Positions 26,278 to 35,160 of a stretch of 64,000 nt of DNA are shown piece by piece. This stretch comes from Pedobacter ginsengisoli (GTDB taxonomy: Bacteria > Bacteroidota > Bacteroidia > Sphingobacteriales > Sphingobacteriaceae). The stretch spans positions 248,001 to 312,000 of the forward strand of contig NZ_JASSYX010000003.1 of assembly GCF_030244015.1 (NCBI RefSeq), in the 5' to 3' direction. Position numbers and translations under genes: made by a program. The notes under the pieces were generated by a model. It saw nothing but the letters and a program-made list of their open reading frames with translations. It did no database searches and had not been told where the DNA came from. The stretch's first letter is position 1, and each line of letters begins with the position of its first letter.

Positions 26278-29043
26278 TTATTTTTTTATTTTTACCAGAA
26301 AAAACAAGGTTGAAATGATGATCAGCAAAGCTATTGCGATCCATATGTTCAGATTTATAGCAGGATACTCATTTATGGTGCCTGTATTGCCAATGAGGAT
26401 GGTGGCCGCCCAGAAGTAGGGCATGCTGTGAAGCTTGTCCCCGTCCATAAGGAGACCGAGCTTCGCTTTGTTCAGGGCTTCGTCTTTTGGCAGGCCCTGC
26501 TGCAGGTATTTGTAAAATGACTCGGTGAGCTGGTAAGTGACCTTATCGTCTACCTGCCAGAGATTGGTCAGGCTCGCAGGCACACCGGCTGTCATGAACG
26601 CACGGGACATGCTGAAGACACCTTCTCCGCCCGCATAGCGGCCTATGCCTGTATTGCAGGCAGCCAATACGACCAGGTCGGTATTTGGAAAATTCAGTTG
26701 CTGGACCTCCGACAAATAAACTGCGGAATCGGCCAGGTAAAGACGTGGCTCCATATTGGCGCTGTCTGCATTTGCATGTGCATAGATCTGCAGCAGCTGG
26801 TATTTTGTCAAATTATTTAAAAACCCGGATCTGGAGGCTTCTGCTCCGGTAAGCAGTTTTGACCGCTTAAAGCCCGCTGCAATGTTCATGAGCGACTTGT
26901 CGGAGGCTGGCAGGGACGACAGACCGGAGCCGGGCTTATAATTGACAGGTGCTACTCCCAGGAATGTATTCGCATTTCTGCCGGAACTGCTTTTTTTCAT
27001 CAGTACCCGCATAGAATGGGCATAACTAAAAATGTACCGTTTGGCCAGAAAGCTGGTTTTTGAACCCGCATCTGAAAGCAGCGCATCAAATGGGATAAAA
27101 TGATTATCCGGTGAAATGACGATCCGTCCGGGACTAATGTCCAAAGGTCTGAACAGCTTCATGTATACTTTATGGGCAAGGAAACAATACCGGTCATAAT
27201 TTTGATTGAGCAGGGACTGGTTTGCAGATAGCGCAAGCAGTGAACCCACATCTTTGGGATAATCCGGGTACTTTATCCGCATCAGTTTTTGCCCCGAAGG
27301 GGAAAGCACAAGTGCATAAATCACCGTGTCTCCTGTAAAATACTCAACCAGCGATTGTTTGTTCGCTTCCAGTTTTTTGAGGACAGCTTTATATGGATAT
27401 ACAGAACGGTCATATTTATACTCATAATAAGCGGGGTATCTCTGTTCCAGGTTCCTGATAAAGCCTTCCCATTTATCCTGGGCCTCACGCCATTGAGCTT
27501 TCAACCGTGCGTACTGGCCTGCATTTTGGATCGAAGCCGTTAATTTCTGGCTTAGGGCATAGCTTTTTACCCGCAGCAGCTTTTCCTTGTTCCGGTCTTT
27601 TTCTGAAATGTGTTTTTCGGCCGCCGCCCCGCTCAACTGGTCATTGAGCAATACCGCCCTGCTTTTTTCAAAAAAATAGTAGGCTTTTTCCATGTCCTTC
27701 AGATAGAAGCAAACAGCGATGCATTGTTCGTACATCTCTTTAGTCTTCTGCCGCCAGACCAGCTTGGATTGCTCTCCGTATTGCTTCCAGCGCATCACGT
27801 CTACAGCATGGTCAGCCACTTCAAAAGCTGCCAGCGCCAGTTTCAGATCCTCCTGATGTCCCGATTGCTTATAACGTTCGAGCAGGGCGCTGCCCTTGTT
27901 CGCTACGATAGTCGTTACGAAATAATCATTAGAGACCAGGTTTAGCATATTTACACTCAGATTTGCTTTCAAAGAAGAATCGGTGAAATTCAAAGGCAGT
28001 ACGTTCAGCGCTTTCTGGTAGTAGCTGAGCGCCCGGCTATATTTTCTTTCCTGCCCATAAACTACCCCTATATTGGAGTATAGGGCGGCCAGCTGGTACA
28101 GATCGTTGGTTTTCCTGGCAAGTTTAACACCTTCATAATAACAACGTACCGCCATTGCACCCTGCCCAAGGTCATCTGCATACACACTGCCCAGGTCAAG
28201 GAGATCCCGGGCACATTGCTCCAGGTTTCCATTGGCCCTGTTTAGCTCATAAGCTTTTCTGTAATAAATTAACGAAGCTTTTATATCGCCTTTTTTACCG
28301 AGCAGATCAGCATAGACTGAATAGCTCGTGGCAAGATGTGATGCGTTAGACTCTGCTTTTTCCAATAAGGCGATCGCCTCTTTCACATTTGCCTCTCCTT
28401 CCCGAATGTGTCCCAGTTCGACGGCAGATTGTGCCCTTTGGGCAAGCAAAGGTGCCCTTGCACTCTCATCCCCGGCCTGCTGCGCAAATAACAAACCCTC
28501 ATCAGCTACTTCTACACTTTTTTGATAATCACCGGCCTGATAATATGCGTAGGCATTTTGTTCAAAAGCCATAAATACAATAAAATACTTGGTCTGAAAC
28601 TTACTGCCTGCAGCGATGCAGCGGTCAAAATAATAGTGTGATTCCCTGAGCAGGTTCAGCCGTTTGTAAAATATACCGAGATTAAAATAGCTGTTTGCCA
28701 AAAAAGAGGGGTCTGCCGCCGCATTGCCTGAGGAATTTACAGCAACTGCTTCCTTGGTGTAAAAGATAGCGCGCTCCTGGTCGTCAGTTTTGCTGTAGTA
28801 ATCACCGAGCCGGTGTGCCAGCTGGGCATAGGCACTATTTCTGGACCTGCCGCATTTCAAAAATCCGGTCTGCAGCACCTTGAGCAGCTGGACTTTTTTT
28901 ACGTTAGAAATATCTGTATTGCTGTGTATTGTATTTACCTTCTCTACGAGTTCCGCGTCTGAAATACATTGGGCATGAGCAATTCCTACAGGCATGAAAG
29001 TTACCAGTACGAAAACGGTCAAACACAACAACAAACGCTCCAT
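26278..29043 (-). CDS. TPR-CHAT (caspase-like) protein, exported and membrane-anchored
   Basis: A 921-aa protein. Residues 1-24 form a signal peptide, about 60-370 hold TPR-type helical repeats (such as AQLAHRLGDYYSKTDD and LYSNIGVVYGQERKYSRALSYYQKAL), about 500-560 look coiled, and about 620-895 form a CHAT domain. The catalytic pair is visible: His756 in LLQIYAHANAD and Cys796 in LVVLAACNTG. A C-terminal helix (about 900-917) followed by KIKK should anchor it, leaving the protease in the periplasm. CHAT proteins are caspase-like peptidases, most often in conflict or programmed death systems. It is the last gene of a sigma/TPR/S8/CHAT operon, 8 bases after the S8 stop. Confidence 0.88.
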   Translation of the reverse strand: MERLLLCLTVFVLVTFMPVGIAHAQCISDAELVEKVNTIHSNTDISNVKKVQLLKVLQTGFLKCGRSRNSAYAQLAHRLGDYYSKTDDQERAIFYTKEAVAVNSSGNAAADPSFLANSYFNLGIFYKRLNLLRESHYYFDRCIAAGSKFQTKYFIVFMAFEQNAYAYYQAGDYQKSVEVADEGLLFAQQAGDESARAPLLAQRAQSAVELGHIREGEANVKEAIALLEKAESNASHLATSYSVYADLLGKKGDIKASLIYYRKAYELNRANGNLEQCARDLLDLGSVYADDLGQGAMAVRCYYEGVKLARKTNDLYQLAALYSNIGVVYGQERKYSRALSYYQKALNVLPLNFTDSSLKANLSVNMLNLVSNDYFVTTIVANKGSALLERYKQSGHQEDLKLALAAFEVADHAVDVMRWKQYGEQSKLVWRQKTKEMYEQCIAVCFYLKDMEKAYYFFEKSRAVLLNDQLSGAAAEKHISEKDRNKEKLLRVKSYALSQKLTASIQNAGQYARLKAQWREAQDKWEGFIRNLEQRYPAYYEYKYDRSVYPYKAVLKKLEANKQSLVEYFTGDTVIYALVLSPSGQKLMRIKYPDYPKDVGSLLALSANQSLLNQNYDRYCFLAHKVYMKLFRPLDISPGRIVISPDNHFIPFDALLSDAGSKTSFLAKRYIFSYAHSMRVLMKKSSSGRNANTFLGVAPVNYKPGSGLSSLPASDKSLMNIAAGFKRSKLLTGAEASRSGFLNNLTKYQLLQIYAHANADSANMEPRLYLADSAVYLSEVQQLNFPNTDLVVLAACNTGIGRYAGGEGVFSMSRAFMTAGVPASLTNLWQVDDKVTYQLTESFYKYLQQGLPKDEALNKAKLGLLMDGDKLHSMPYFWAATILIGNTGTINEYPAINLNIWIAIALLIIISTLFFLVKIKK

Positions 29044-29051
29044 TGATAGAT

Positions 29052-30422
29052 CTATTTCACACAGGAACCATTCTTAATGTGCTTTTTTGCAAGTATAATT
29101 TTATTCACGAGTACATTTCCTGTTCCATCATCATTGGGCTGTGCCTGAAGGGCAGACAGGAAATCAGCTTTTTTAATATTGGGTACATAAAGATTCTTTT
29201 TACAATAAGCACCTATAATACCACTGGCAATGGCGGTCGCGAATGATGACCCGCTGATAAATTCGGGTGCTCCGCCCGTTTCAAAAGGCAGCTTAAACTT
29301 CATCCCGGTACGTGATACCTGGTCAGCCAGTACGCCCAGATCAATAAATTTCCTGGAGTAATTTTGAGTCGGAGTCACCATATTTCCATCCGTGGTGGTC
29401 ACGGCGATCACACTGTTGGTAGCTGTACTCAGATGTGCAGGGTAAAAATTGTGAATAGCGATATCCCGTAACTGGTCGTCTGTCAGGGTTACACCATATT
29501 CCATCTGGTAGATCTTTCTTGCTATGGCATCATCTGCATCGATCTTGTTGCCCGCGGCGGTTACAAACAGGATTCCTTTTTTACGCAGGACACCAGTAAT
29601 CAGTGTTTTTAAATAAGGAACAGGTATTTCGAAATAATAATAAAACCCCCAGCTGGCATTGATGATCTGCGCACCTTTGGCGATGGCAAAGTTAATGGCA
29701 CAAATGGTTCCGAAGAGATCGCCTACCCCGTCTTTGTCATGCGTTTTAAGCGGCATGATCTTTACCCCGTTTTCCTTAACATTCTTAAACTGGTTGATGA
29801 TGTACTGGCTGACGATGCTGCCATGTTTATTGGGATTGTCATCATGATAGACTCCATTGTTTCCGGCAAAATTCCAGCCTTCATGTATATGTTTATAACA
29901 TTCGGCAGCAACTGTTTTATCGTTTTCTTTCCATAAGTACTGCGGATCTACCAGGTTAGCATCCACACCGGTATCCAGAACGGCTATTACGATCTCCTGC
30001 TTTTTCCTCTGCTGGATATTTCCTTTGTCCGGCTTTGCCTCAAATCTCTTTTGGGGGTCTGCAGGAAGGAAATTAAAAAAATTGAGCGAATAGGACTCGC
30101 CAACGGTAGTGGAGGCAGGCCCTGAACCTGCTTTAAGCGAATCACCGCTGATCAGGCCGTGGATTCCTTTGGCTGACCAGAGCTGTACTGGTATATCGCA
30201 ATTTCCGCAGGAACTGATCCTGATCGCATCTGTCTTAAACCCTTGTTTTTTAAAAGATTCCTTGATCAACTGAATGTTTTTTTCTGTGGGCTTTTTCTTA
30301 AAAAAGACGAGGATCTGGTCTTTACGGTACGACCTGCTTAGTAAACGCCCGGCTTTCTCACTGCGCTTACTGATCCAAACCGGACCATAATTTCGACTGG
30401 GTTGCTGTTGTTTGCTGTTCAT
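29052..30422 (-). CDS. Subtilisin-like serine protease (S8 family)
   Basis: A 456-aa protease with a complete triad: Asp150 in AVLDTGVD, His200 in NKHGSIV and Ser393 in SGSSFATA, plus the oxyanion Asn292 in VTAAGN. The first 140 residues contain a possible I9-like or adaptor domain (QILVFFKKKPTEKNIQLIKE). No signal peptide is apparent, which is unusual for S8 and suggests cytoplasmic action or an unconventional route. It sits between the TPR membrane protein (12 bases) and the CHAT protein (8 bases). Two protease types in one operon suggest a cascade or a processing step; this is inferred. Confidence 0.9.
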   Translation of the reverse strand: MNSKQQQPSRNYGPVWISKRSEKAGRLLSRSYRKDQILVFFKKKPTEKNIQLIKESFKKQGFKTDAIRISSCGNCDIPVQLWSAKGIHGLISGDSLKAGSGPASTTVGESYSLNFFNFLPADPQKRFEAKPDKGNIQQRKKQEIVIAVLDTGVDANLVDPQYLWKENDKTVAAECYKHIHEGWNFAGNNGVYHDDNPNKHGSIVSQYIINQFKNVKENGVKIMPLKTHDKDGVGDLFGTICAINFAIAKGAQIINASWGFYYYFEIPVPYLKTLITGVLRKKGILFVTAAGNKIDADDAIARKIYQMEYGVTLTDDQLRDIAIHNFYPAHLSTATNSVIAVTTTDGNMVTPTQNYSRKFIDLGVLADQVSRTGMKFKLPFETGGAPEFISGSSFATAIASGIIGAYCKKNLYVPNIKKADFLSALQAQPNDDGTGNVLVNKIILAKKHIKNGSCVK

Positions 30423-30434
30423 GCGAATAGGGTT

Positions 30435-31193
30435 TTATAATTTTTCTAACCAAACTTTAGCTTCTTTGCTTCCCGCCAGGTCCCGGTCTGCTACCTGCTT
30501 AAGATATTTTTTTGCCATCACCCTGTCCCCGTCCTGTCCTCTTTTCATCAATACGACTGCCTTGTAAAACAGTCCCGGATTGACATACAGGTCCATTTTT
30601 GCCAGCACATCAAACTGCCTGATTGCATTGCTGTGATCACCGGTCACCAGGTAAGTGATGCCAAGATTTTTGACTGCTTCGGGCCTGGCCGCCGAATCAG
30701 TACTCAGTGTCTGAAAGACCTGCAAAGCTTTTTTATATTGCTTTTCATTAAAGGCAGCGATGCCTTGCTGCATGTCTTTTTTGCTTCCTGTCACCCCGCC
30801 CATTGTGGTACTCAGTGTGCTAAAGTTTGTCGCCACATATTCCTGTGCCAGATCTTCCGGTTCAGGGCTTCTGAAAAAGATGAGCCAGGTGGCAATCAAA
30901 CCTATGCAGGCTGCTGCCGCATACCATACAAAATTCTTAAACAGATAGTAAGATTTGCGTCCTTCCGCATTTTTCACCTGTTCACCACCCTTAATTTCTT
31001 CATAAAGTCCGGCAAATTCATTTCTTTTTTGCCCGGCCAGTGCTTGCTTCAGGGAATCTCTCATTACTATGTAAGCCGCGACCTCCCTGGCAAATTCAGG
31101 ATCAGATACACACCTTTCTTCAAACAACGCCCGTTCTCCAGCGGTCAGGGAACCTTCAAAATAGGAAGCGATATAAGACATCAGGTCACTCAT
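30435..31193 (-). CDS. Membrane-spanning TPR protein, anti-sigma-like
   Basis: A 252-aa protein. Residues 1-80 resemble a zinc-less anti-sigma N-terminus (SYFEGSLTAGERALFEERCVSDPEFAREV, the usual layout of Bacteroidota anti-sigma proteins). A membrane helix lies at about 87-110 (FVWYAAAACIGLIATWLIFF), and about 135-250 form TPR-like repeats (QQGIAAFNEKQYKKALQVFQTL, NLGITYLVTGDHSNAIRQFDVL). Its start overlaps the sigma gene by 4 bases (ATGA). It probably holds the sigma factor and responds through its outer TPR domain. Confidence 0.8.
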   Translation of the reverse strand: MSDLMSYIASYFEGSLTAGERALFEERCVSDPEFAREVAAYIVMRDSLKQALAGQKRNEFAGLYEEIKGGEQVKNAEGRKSYYLFKNFVWYAAAACIGLIATWLIFFRSPEPEDLAQEYVATNFSTLSTTMGGVTGSKKDMQQGIAAFNEKQYKKALQVFQTLSTDSAARPEAVKNLGITYLVTGDHSNAIRQFDVLAKMDLYVNPGLFYKAVVLMKRGQDGDRVMAKKYLKQVADRDLAGSKEAKVWLEKL

Positions 31194-31777
31194 TTCACAA
31201 TATCATTAGTACCCATCATTTTTCTTAGCTTATCCAGACACCTCAGGCGGCTTGTTTTCACTACCTCTGCTGAATTGTATTCCATAAAACCCGCGATCTC
31301 TTTATCACTGTATCCATCTTCAAAAAAAAGCAGAACCTGTTTACATTTTTCTCCAAGCTCCTGCAGCTTCTGCATCATATTTCTCCACTCGTCTTTTGCT
31401 ATGATCTGCTGAATTGCAGTTCTCGCCTTATCGGGAAGCTCAAACACCAGGCTGTCCAGGGCTGTTCCATGATCAGCTTTCCTCTTATTAGTCGTGTCTT
31501 TTCTAAAAAGGTCAACACATTTGTTCGAAAAAATCTGGTAGGCATAAGATTTTAAGGCAGAACGCCCTTCAAACCGGTTTGCAATGATCTGATCGATAAT
31601 GCTGATTATAGTATCGGAGTATGCGCTGGCGGCATCTTCAGCTGTGATGTTATATTTTTTTATGCCATGGCTGATCAGGTAAAAATATCCCTGATACAAA
31701 TCTCTTTCAAAAATTCGTCTTTGTGACCCACCTCTCTTCAGCCCCTCAATAATTTCAGTATCTGAATGTAAAGCCAT
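31190..31777 (-). CDS. ECF-type RNA polymerase sigma factor
   Basis: A 195-aa sigma-70 family protein. Region 2 is at about residues 25-95 (EDAASAYSDTIISIIDQII, then SYAYQIFSNKCVDLFRK), and region 4 is at about 125-190 (KCKQVLLFFEDGYSDKEIAGFMEYNSAEVVKTSRLRCL). It resembles the sigma factors found with CHAT/caspase and subtilase genes in Bacteroidota more than the SusC-linked type. It is the first gene of the operon with the TPR protein, S8 protease and CHAT protein, and probably controls that operon. The 150 bases upstream hold no recognisable vegetative promoter. Confidence 0.88.
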   Translation of the reverse strand: MALHSDTEIIEGLKRGGSQRRIFERDLYQGYFYLISHGIKKYNITAEDAASAYSDTIISIIDQIIANRFEGRSALKSYAYQIFSNKCVDLFRKDTTNKRKADHGTALDSLVFELPDKARTAIQQIIAKDEWRNMMQKLQELGEKCKQVLLFFEDGYSDKEIAGFMEYNSAEVVKTSRLRCLDKLRKMMGTNDIVK

Positions 31778-31927
31778 TATGTAAACTAATGTACTAGCTA
31801 AGTTACAATAATAGTTATATTTTCATAACCAATCTGCATACTTCACCATACCCTCTTAGGCCCTGCCCTTCTAATGACCACATTACCTCTCTGTTTCCGT
31901 CCTGATGGTTCTGTTTTACGAAGATTG

Positions 31928-32410
31928 CTACCTCGTCAAAACCCAAAACTGATCGTGATAAACATCTTTAAAATCCTCTGTATGTCCGCCCTCCAATGCA
32001 TTCATAAGTTCGGCAAGTGAAGCAGACAACGAATCCTCCAGGTATGGAAATACGACACGTTCTTCATAACGGATATGATCGTTAAGTCTGTCGATCAGCA
32101 CTTGATATGCATTACGATCGTCTTGTTTCGTAGAATTGAGCTGTTCAATCTGGTTAGCTATCATCTGATGATCCAATTTAGCCTGTTTACATACATCTGC
32201 ATCAATTTTGTTAAACAACAAGACCTCTTCACTAAAGAAATGGCCCTTCAAATGGCCTTCCCAAAAGTAGTTGAGATAATCCAGCAGCCGGGATGTCTCC
32301 ACATTTAATTTTAATCCCTGTTTTATTTTCCATGTAAAAAGAAGTCCGAAGTGGTGCTCACGGGATAGTCTTTTTAACGCGTCACTACGCTTAATGGGTC
32401 TGCTTTTCAT
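31928..32410 (-). CDS. Hemerythrin domain protein
   Basis: A 160-aa four-helix bundle with hemerythrin-type ligands: His in SREHHFGLL, HLKGHFFSEE, DHQMIANQ and HIRYEERVVFPYLE. A bound di-iron centre would allow reversible binding of O2 or NO. It is the last gene of the nos cluster, 31 bases after nosY, which suggests a role in NO or oxygen handling during N2O respiration. The gap to the sigma gene behind it (150 bases) shows nothing notable. Confidence 0.85.
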   Translation of the reverse strand: MKSRPIKRSDALKRLSREHHFGLLFTWKIKQGLKLNVETSRLLDYLNYFWEGHLKGHFFSEEVLLFNKIDADVCKQAKLDHQMIANQIEQLNSTKQDDRNAYQVLIDRLNDHIRYEERVVFPYLEDSLSASLAELMNALEGGHTEDFKDVYHDQFWVLTR

Positions 32411-32441
32411 AAATTTTCGTGTTTAAACTATAATTTGACTT

Positions 32442-33209
32442 CTATAAATCCCGCTCATTAAATCTCTTCAGGGACAATAACAATGGAAACAGGATCCAGA
32501 GAAACAGTCCAACAAAAGAAAGTGCAACGCCAATCTCATTTCCAAAAAATTCTCTGAACACAGCCCCTGTGTAGCCCATTAGTGCCGAGATGTCCATTTG
32601 CAGTAAGATCTGGATCCGGGCCAAATCAATAGGGTTAAGAAAACTGAAACATACCATTGCCTTTTCCAGCGGATAGTCCTGGAACTGAAACAGGAAAAAC
32701 AACACAAGAGCATCAAAGATGAGCGAAAAATAAAGCCACAGCAATATAGAAAGCCCTATTCCCTTGGCCTTGTCCCTTGTCATACCAGCCGCCAGCATAG
32801 CAATGCTGACAAAAACCACGGTCAGAAACAGGCCCACTGCAATCATCATGAATCCAGTTGAATCGGCATGATACAACAAAATCGGAATCCCGCCGCCAAT
32901 AAAAAAAGCGAGCGACAATGAGGAAGCTAATCCTCCAAATAAACTGATCCATATAGATTTTCTTTTCAGTGGCTGGCTGACAAGTAATTCTATAAACTCC
33001 GAACTATTATAGATATAAATAGTAGAAAAAATAATACAGATAAGGGGCACCAGGATCAATATAATATTCAGCAGGCTCAACAGGCCCTTAGCTGAATTGC
33101 TTTCCAGGTTAAACACGCTTAATGATATAAGCAACAATAAAAAAGTATATATCAGCACAATCTTATTCTGTACGATATCTACCACTACATATTTTAGTAT
33201 TTTCTTCAT
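32442..33209 (-). CDS. nosY: NosY-like ABC transporter permease
   Basis: A 255-aa protein with about six membrane helices (from IVLIYTFLLLLISLSVF at residue 17 to LSFVGLFLWILFPLLLSL near the C-terminus). The position directly after nosF (4-base overlap, ATGA) and downstream of nosD and nosL identifies it as the permease of the NosDFY complex, which is needed to build the copper-sulfide CuZ centre of nitrous oxide reductase. The sequence alone would only give an ABC-2 type permease. Confidence 0.85.
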   Translation of the reverse strand: MKKILKYVVVDIVQNKIVLIYTFLLLLISLSVFNLESNSAKGLLSLLNIILILVPLICIIFSTIYIYNSSEFIELLVSQPLKRKSIWISLFGGLASSLSLAFFIGGGIPILLYHADSTGFMMIAVGLFLTVVFVSIAMLAAGMTRDKAKGIGLSILLWLYFSLIFDALVLFFLFQFQDYPLEKAMVCFSFLNPIDLARIQILLQMDISALMGYTGAVFREFFGNEIGVALSFVGLFLWILFPLLLSLKRFNERDL

Positions 33210-33925
33210 ATCAGAATGGATTGGAACATTAAGACTTGAGGAATAGCCTTTGAAAGTTTATCTTCACCGGTCTCTGCCTTGAGATCATCCAGCTTTTTGT
33301 GAAAAGCAAGTTGTCCTTCCTGCATATAGCACACCTCCGTGATCAGGTCATCGAGCTCACTCAGCACATGTGAGGTAATTAATACCAGTTTGCCCTTCTC
33401 TTTCTCACTTGCTATCTTTTCTTTAAGTCTTTCTGAAGCCAGCGGATCAAGTCCTGCCGTAGGCTCGTCCAGTATGAGCACGTCCGGGTTAAACAGGAAA
33501 GCCAAAGCCGCACTGACCTTCTGGCGTGTGCCACCTGATAATGTATGCATTTTCTTATGCATTAAATCATTCAGGTTAAAACTGCTGATCAGGTCTTCAT
33601 CCAATATTCTCCGGCTGTCCCTCCTGATGTCCTTCATCATCTCGAAAACATTGGCGATCGTCATATTTTCCGGATACCGGCCTATTTGAGGCATATAGCC
33701 AATAAGATTACGGTATTGCCACTGGCCAAGTATGGATTGCCCTTTAAATTCGATGCTTCCGGTGTTGGGCACTACCATTCCCAGGATGGCTTTGATCAAA
33801 GTGGTTTTCCCGCAGCCATTTGGCCCTAGTAAAGCAATACACTCACCGCTTTGAAAAGAAAGCGAGATGTCATTTAAAGCTTTTAATTTAACGAAGGTTT
33901 TTGTAAGGTCTCTTACAGTGATCAT
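33206..33925 (-). CDS. nosF: NosF, ATPase subunit of the N2O reductase maturation transporter
   Basis: A 239-aa ABC ATPase with Walker A GPNGCGKTT (about residues 35-43), the signature LSGGTRQK and Walker B VLILDEPTAGLD. It pairs with NosY and NosD to feed sulfur for CuZ assembly. It overlaps nosD upstream and nosY downstream by 4 bases each, so the three are translationally coupled. Confidence 0.92.
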   Translation of the reverse strand: MITVRDLTKTFVKLKALNDISLSFQSGECIALLGPNGCGKTTLIKAILGMVVPNTGSIEFKGQSILGQWQYRNLIGYMPQIGRYPENMTIANVFEMMKDIRRDSRRILDEDLISSFNLNDLMHKKMHTLSGGTRQKVSAALAFLFNPDVLILDEPTAGLDPLASERLKEKIASEKEKGKLVLITSHVLSELDDLITEVCYMQEGQLAFHKKLDDLKAETGEDKLSKAIPQVLMFQSILI

Positions 33926-35160
33926 AGCTTGATTTGTTTCATTACAGGTTTATTATCCCTTAAATTTTCAGGGGTTACCCCGGGTAATATCTTTTCTGTC
34001 TTATCCAGTAGTCCTACAATCAGGCTCCTGAAGAGCATCAGGGCTGCCGGATTGCTGTCGATGATCATAGAATACATGCTTACCGGATGGTAAGGGATAT
34101 CGCCCACATTATCTTTATGCAGGTCATAACCTTCGTATTTGTCCCAATAATTGCCTGTAAAAGTATTGAGCACTAAGGAACCGTTAGTGCCTATATCGAA
34201 TGTGTTTCCCAGGAAATTATTCCGGGTAAAATCATTATTGTCACAGCTTGCCTGAATTTTTACAGCCCAGCCATTACTATTAAAAATGTTTTTATAGAGT
34301 TCAATTCTGCTACAACCTTCCATATGCAGTCCAACCGTATTTTTCCTGAAATAATTGCCTGAGATGTCACTGTCGGTAATGTCTTTCAGCAGAATCCCGT
34401 AAGCTGCGTCCCCCCAGTTATTTAAAAAATGGTTATTGTACATATGAATATTTTTGCTGTACATGACCGCAACCCCTGCTTCATTTCGCTCGAAAATATT
34501 GGAAACATAGGTATTGCGGTTAGAAAACATAAAGTGAATCCCATAACGCACATTTCTGGTGCTTACGTTTCTCCAGATCAGGGAATTTTTGACAAACTCA
34601 AAATAAAGCCCGTCACGGTGTCCCTTTATTTTATTCCCTATGATCACCAGGCTGTCCGATCGCCAGCAATGAATACCATTTCCGCTTTGGACCTCATCTT
34701 TCCCGTAAGCGGTTATCGAATTGTCCTTTATCGTGCACCTTTTACTGTTCTGAACATACACGCCAAAATTGGTATCCTCTAAAATGTTATTTAACACACA
34801 CACCTTGTAGCTGTCATAGATCATAATAGCCCCAAGATCCCTGATCTCCGAGCGACCGGTATGCTGCAACCTAAAGCCCTCTATTGTTGCATTACTGGTC
34901 TTTACTGAAATGATGGCAAACTCGTTTTCACCATCAAGCACCGGGTAATTAATGCCCTTCAAAGTAATTGATTTTTGAATGATGATGTTTTTCTCCATAT
35001 AAGTACCGGGATCAACCAGGACAGTATCTCCATTTTGGGAAAGATCAACCGCTTGCTGGATTGACCTTATGCTTTTTGTATACCCGACCCTGATGACTTT
35101 AGACTGGGCCGTCATTGCAACAGCACAAATGATTGTCATTACGCTCAGTACCCTTTTCAT
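33922..35160 (-). CDS. nosD: NosD, periplasmic copper-site maturation protein
   Basis: A 412-aa protein with a signal peptide (MKRVLSVMTIICAVAMTAQS) and a right-handed beta-helix of CASH/NosD repeats (such as ISGNYFRKNTVGLHMEGC, FTRNNFLGNTFDIG and FTGNYWDKYEGYDL). NosD is the periplasmic partner of NosFY. The start is set at the ATG at 35160, which overlaps the NosL-fusion stop (ATGA); a longer frame to 35187 would run into that gene and lacks a signal-peptide charge at its N-terminus. Confidence 0.92.
   Translation of the reverse strand: MKRVLSVMTIICAVAMTAQSKVIRVGYTKSIRSIQQAVDLSQNGDTVLVDPGTYMEKNIIIQKSITLKGINYPVLDGENEFAIISVKTSNATIEGFRLQHTGRSEIRDLGAIMIYDSYKVCVLNNILEDTNFGVYVQNSKRCTIKDNSITAYGKDEVQSGNGIHCWRSDSLVIIGNKIKGHRDGLYFEFVKNSLIWRNVSTRNVRYGIHFMFSNRNTYVSNIFERNEAGVAVMYSKNIHMYNNHFLNNWGDAAYGILLKDITDSDISGNYFRKNTVGLHMEGCSRIELYKNIFNSNGWAVKIQASCDNNDFTRNNFLGNTFDIGTNGSLVLNTFTGNYWDKYEGYDLHKDNVGDIPYHPVSMYSMIIDSNPAALMLFRSLIVGLLDKTEKILPGVTPENLRDNKPVMKQIKL

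Noticed and set aside
30633-31412. 259-codon open frame opposite the TPR and sigma genes
   Set aside because: It spans the overlap of two conserved minus-strand genes and contains no recognisable domain.
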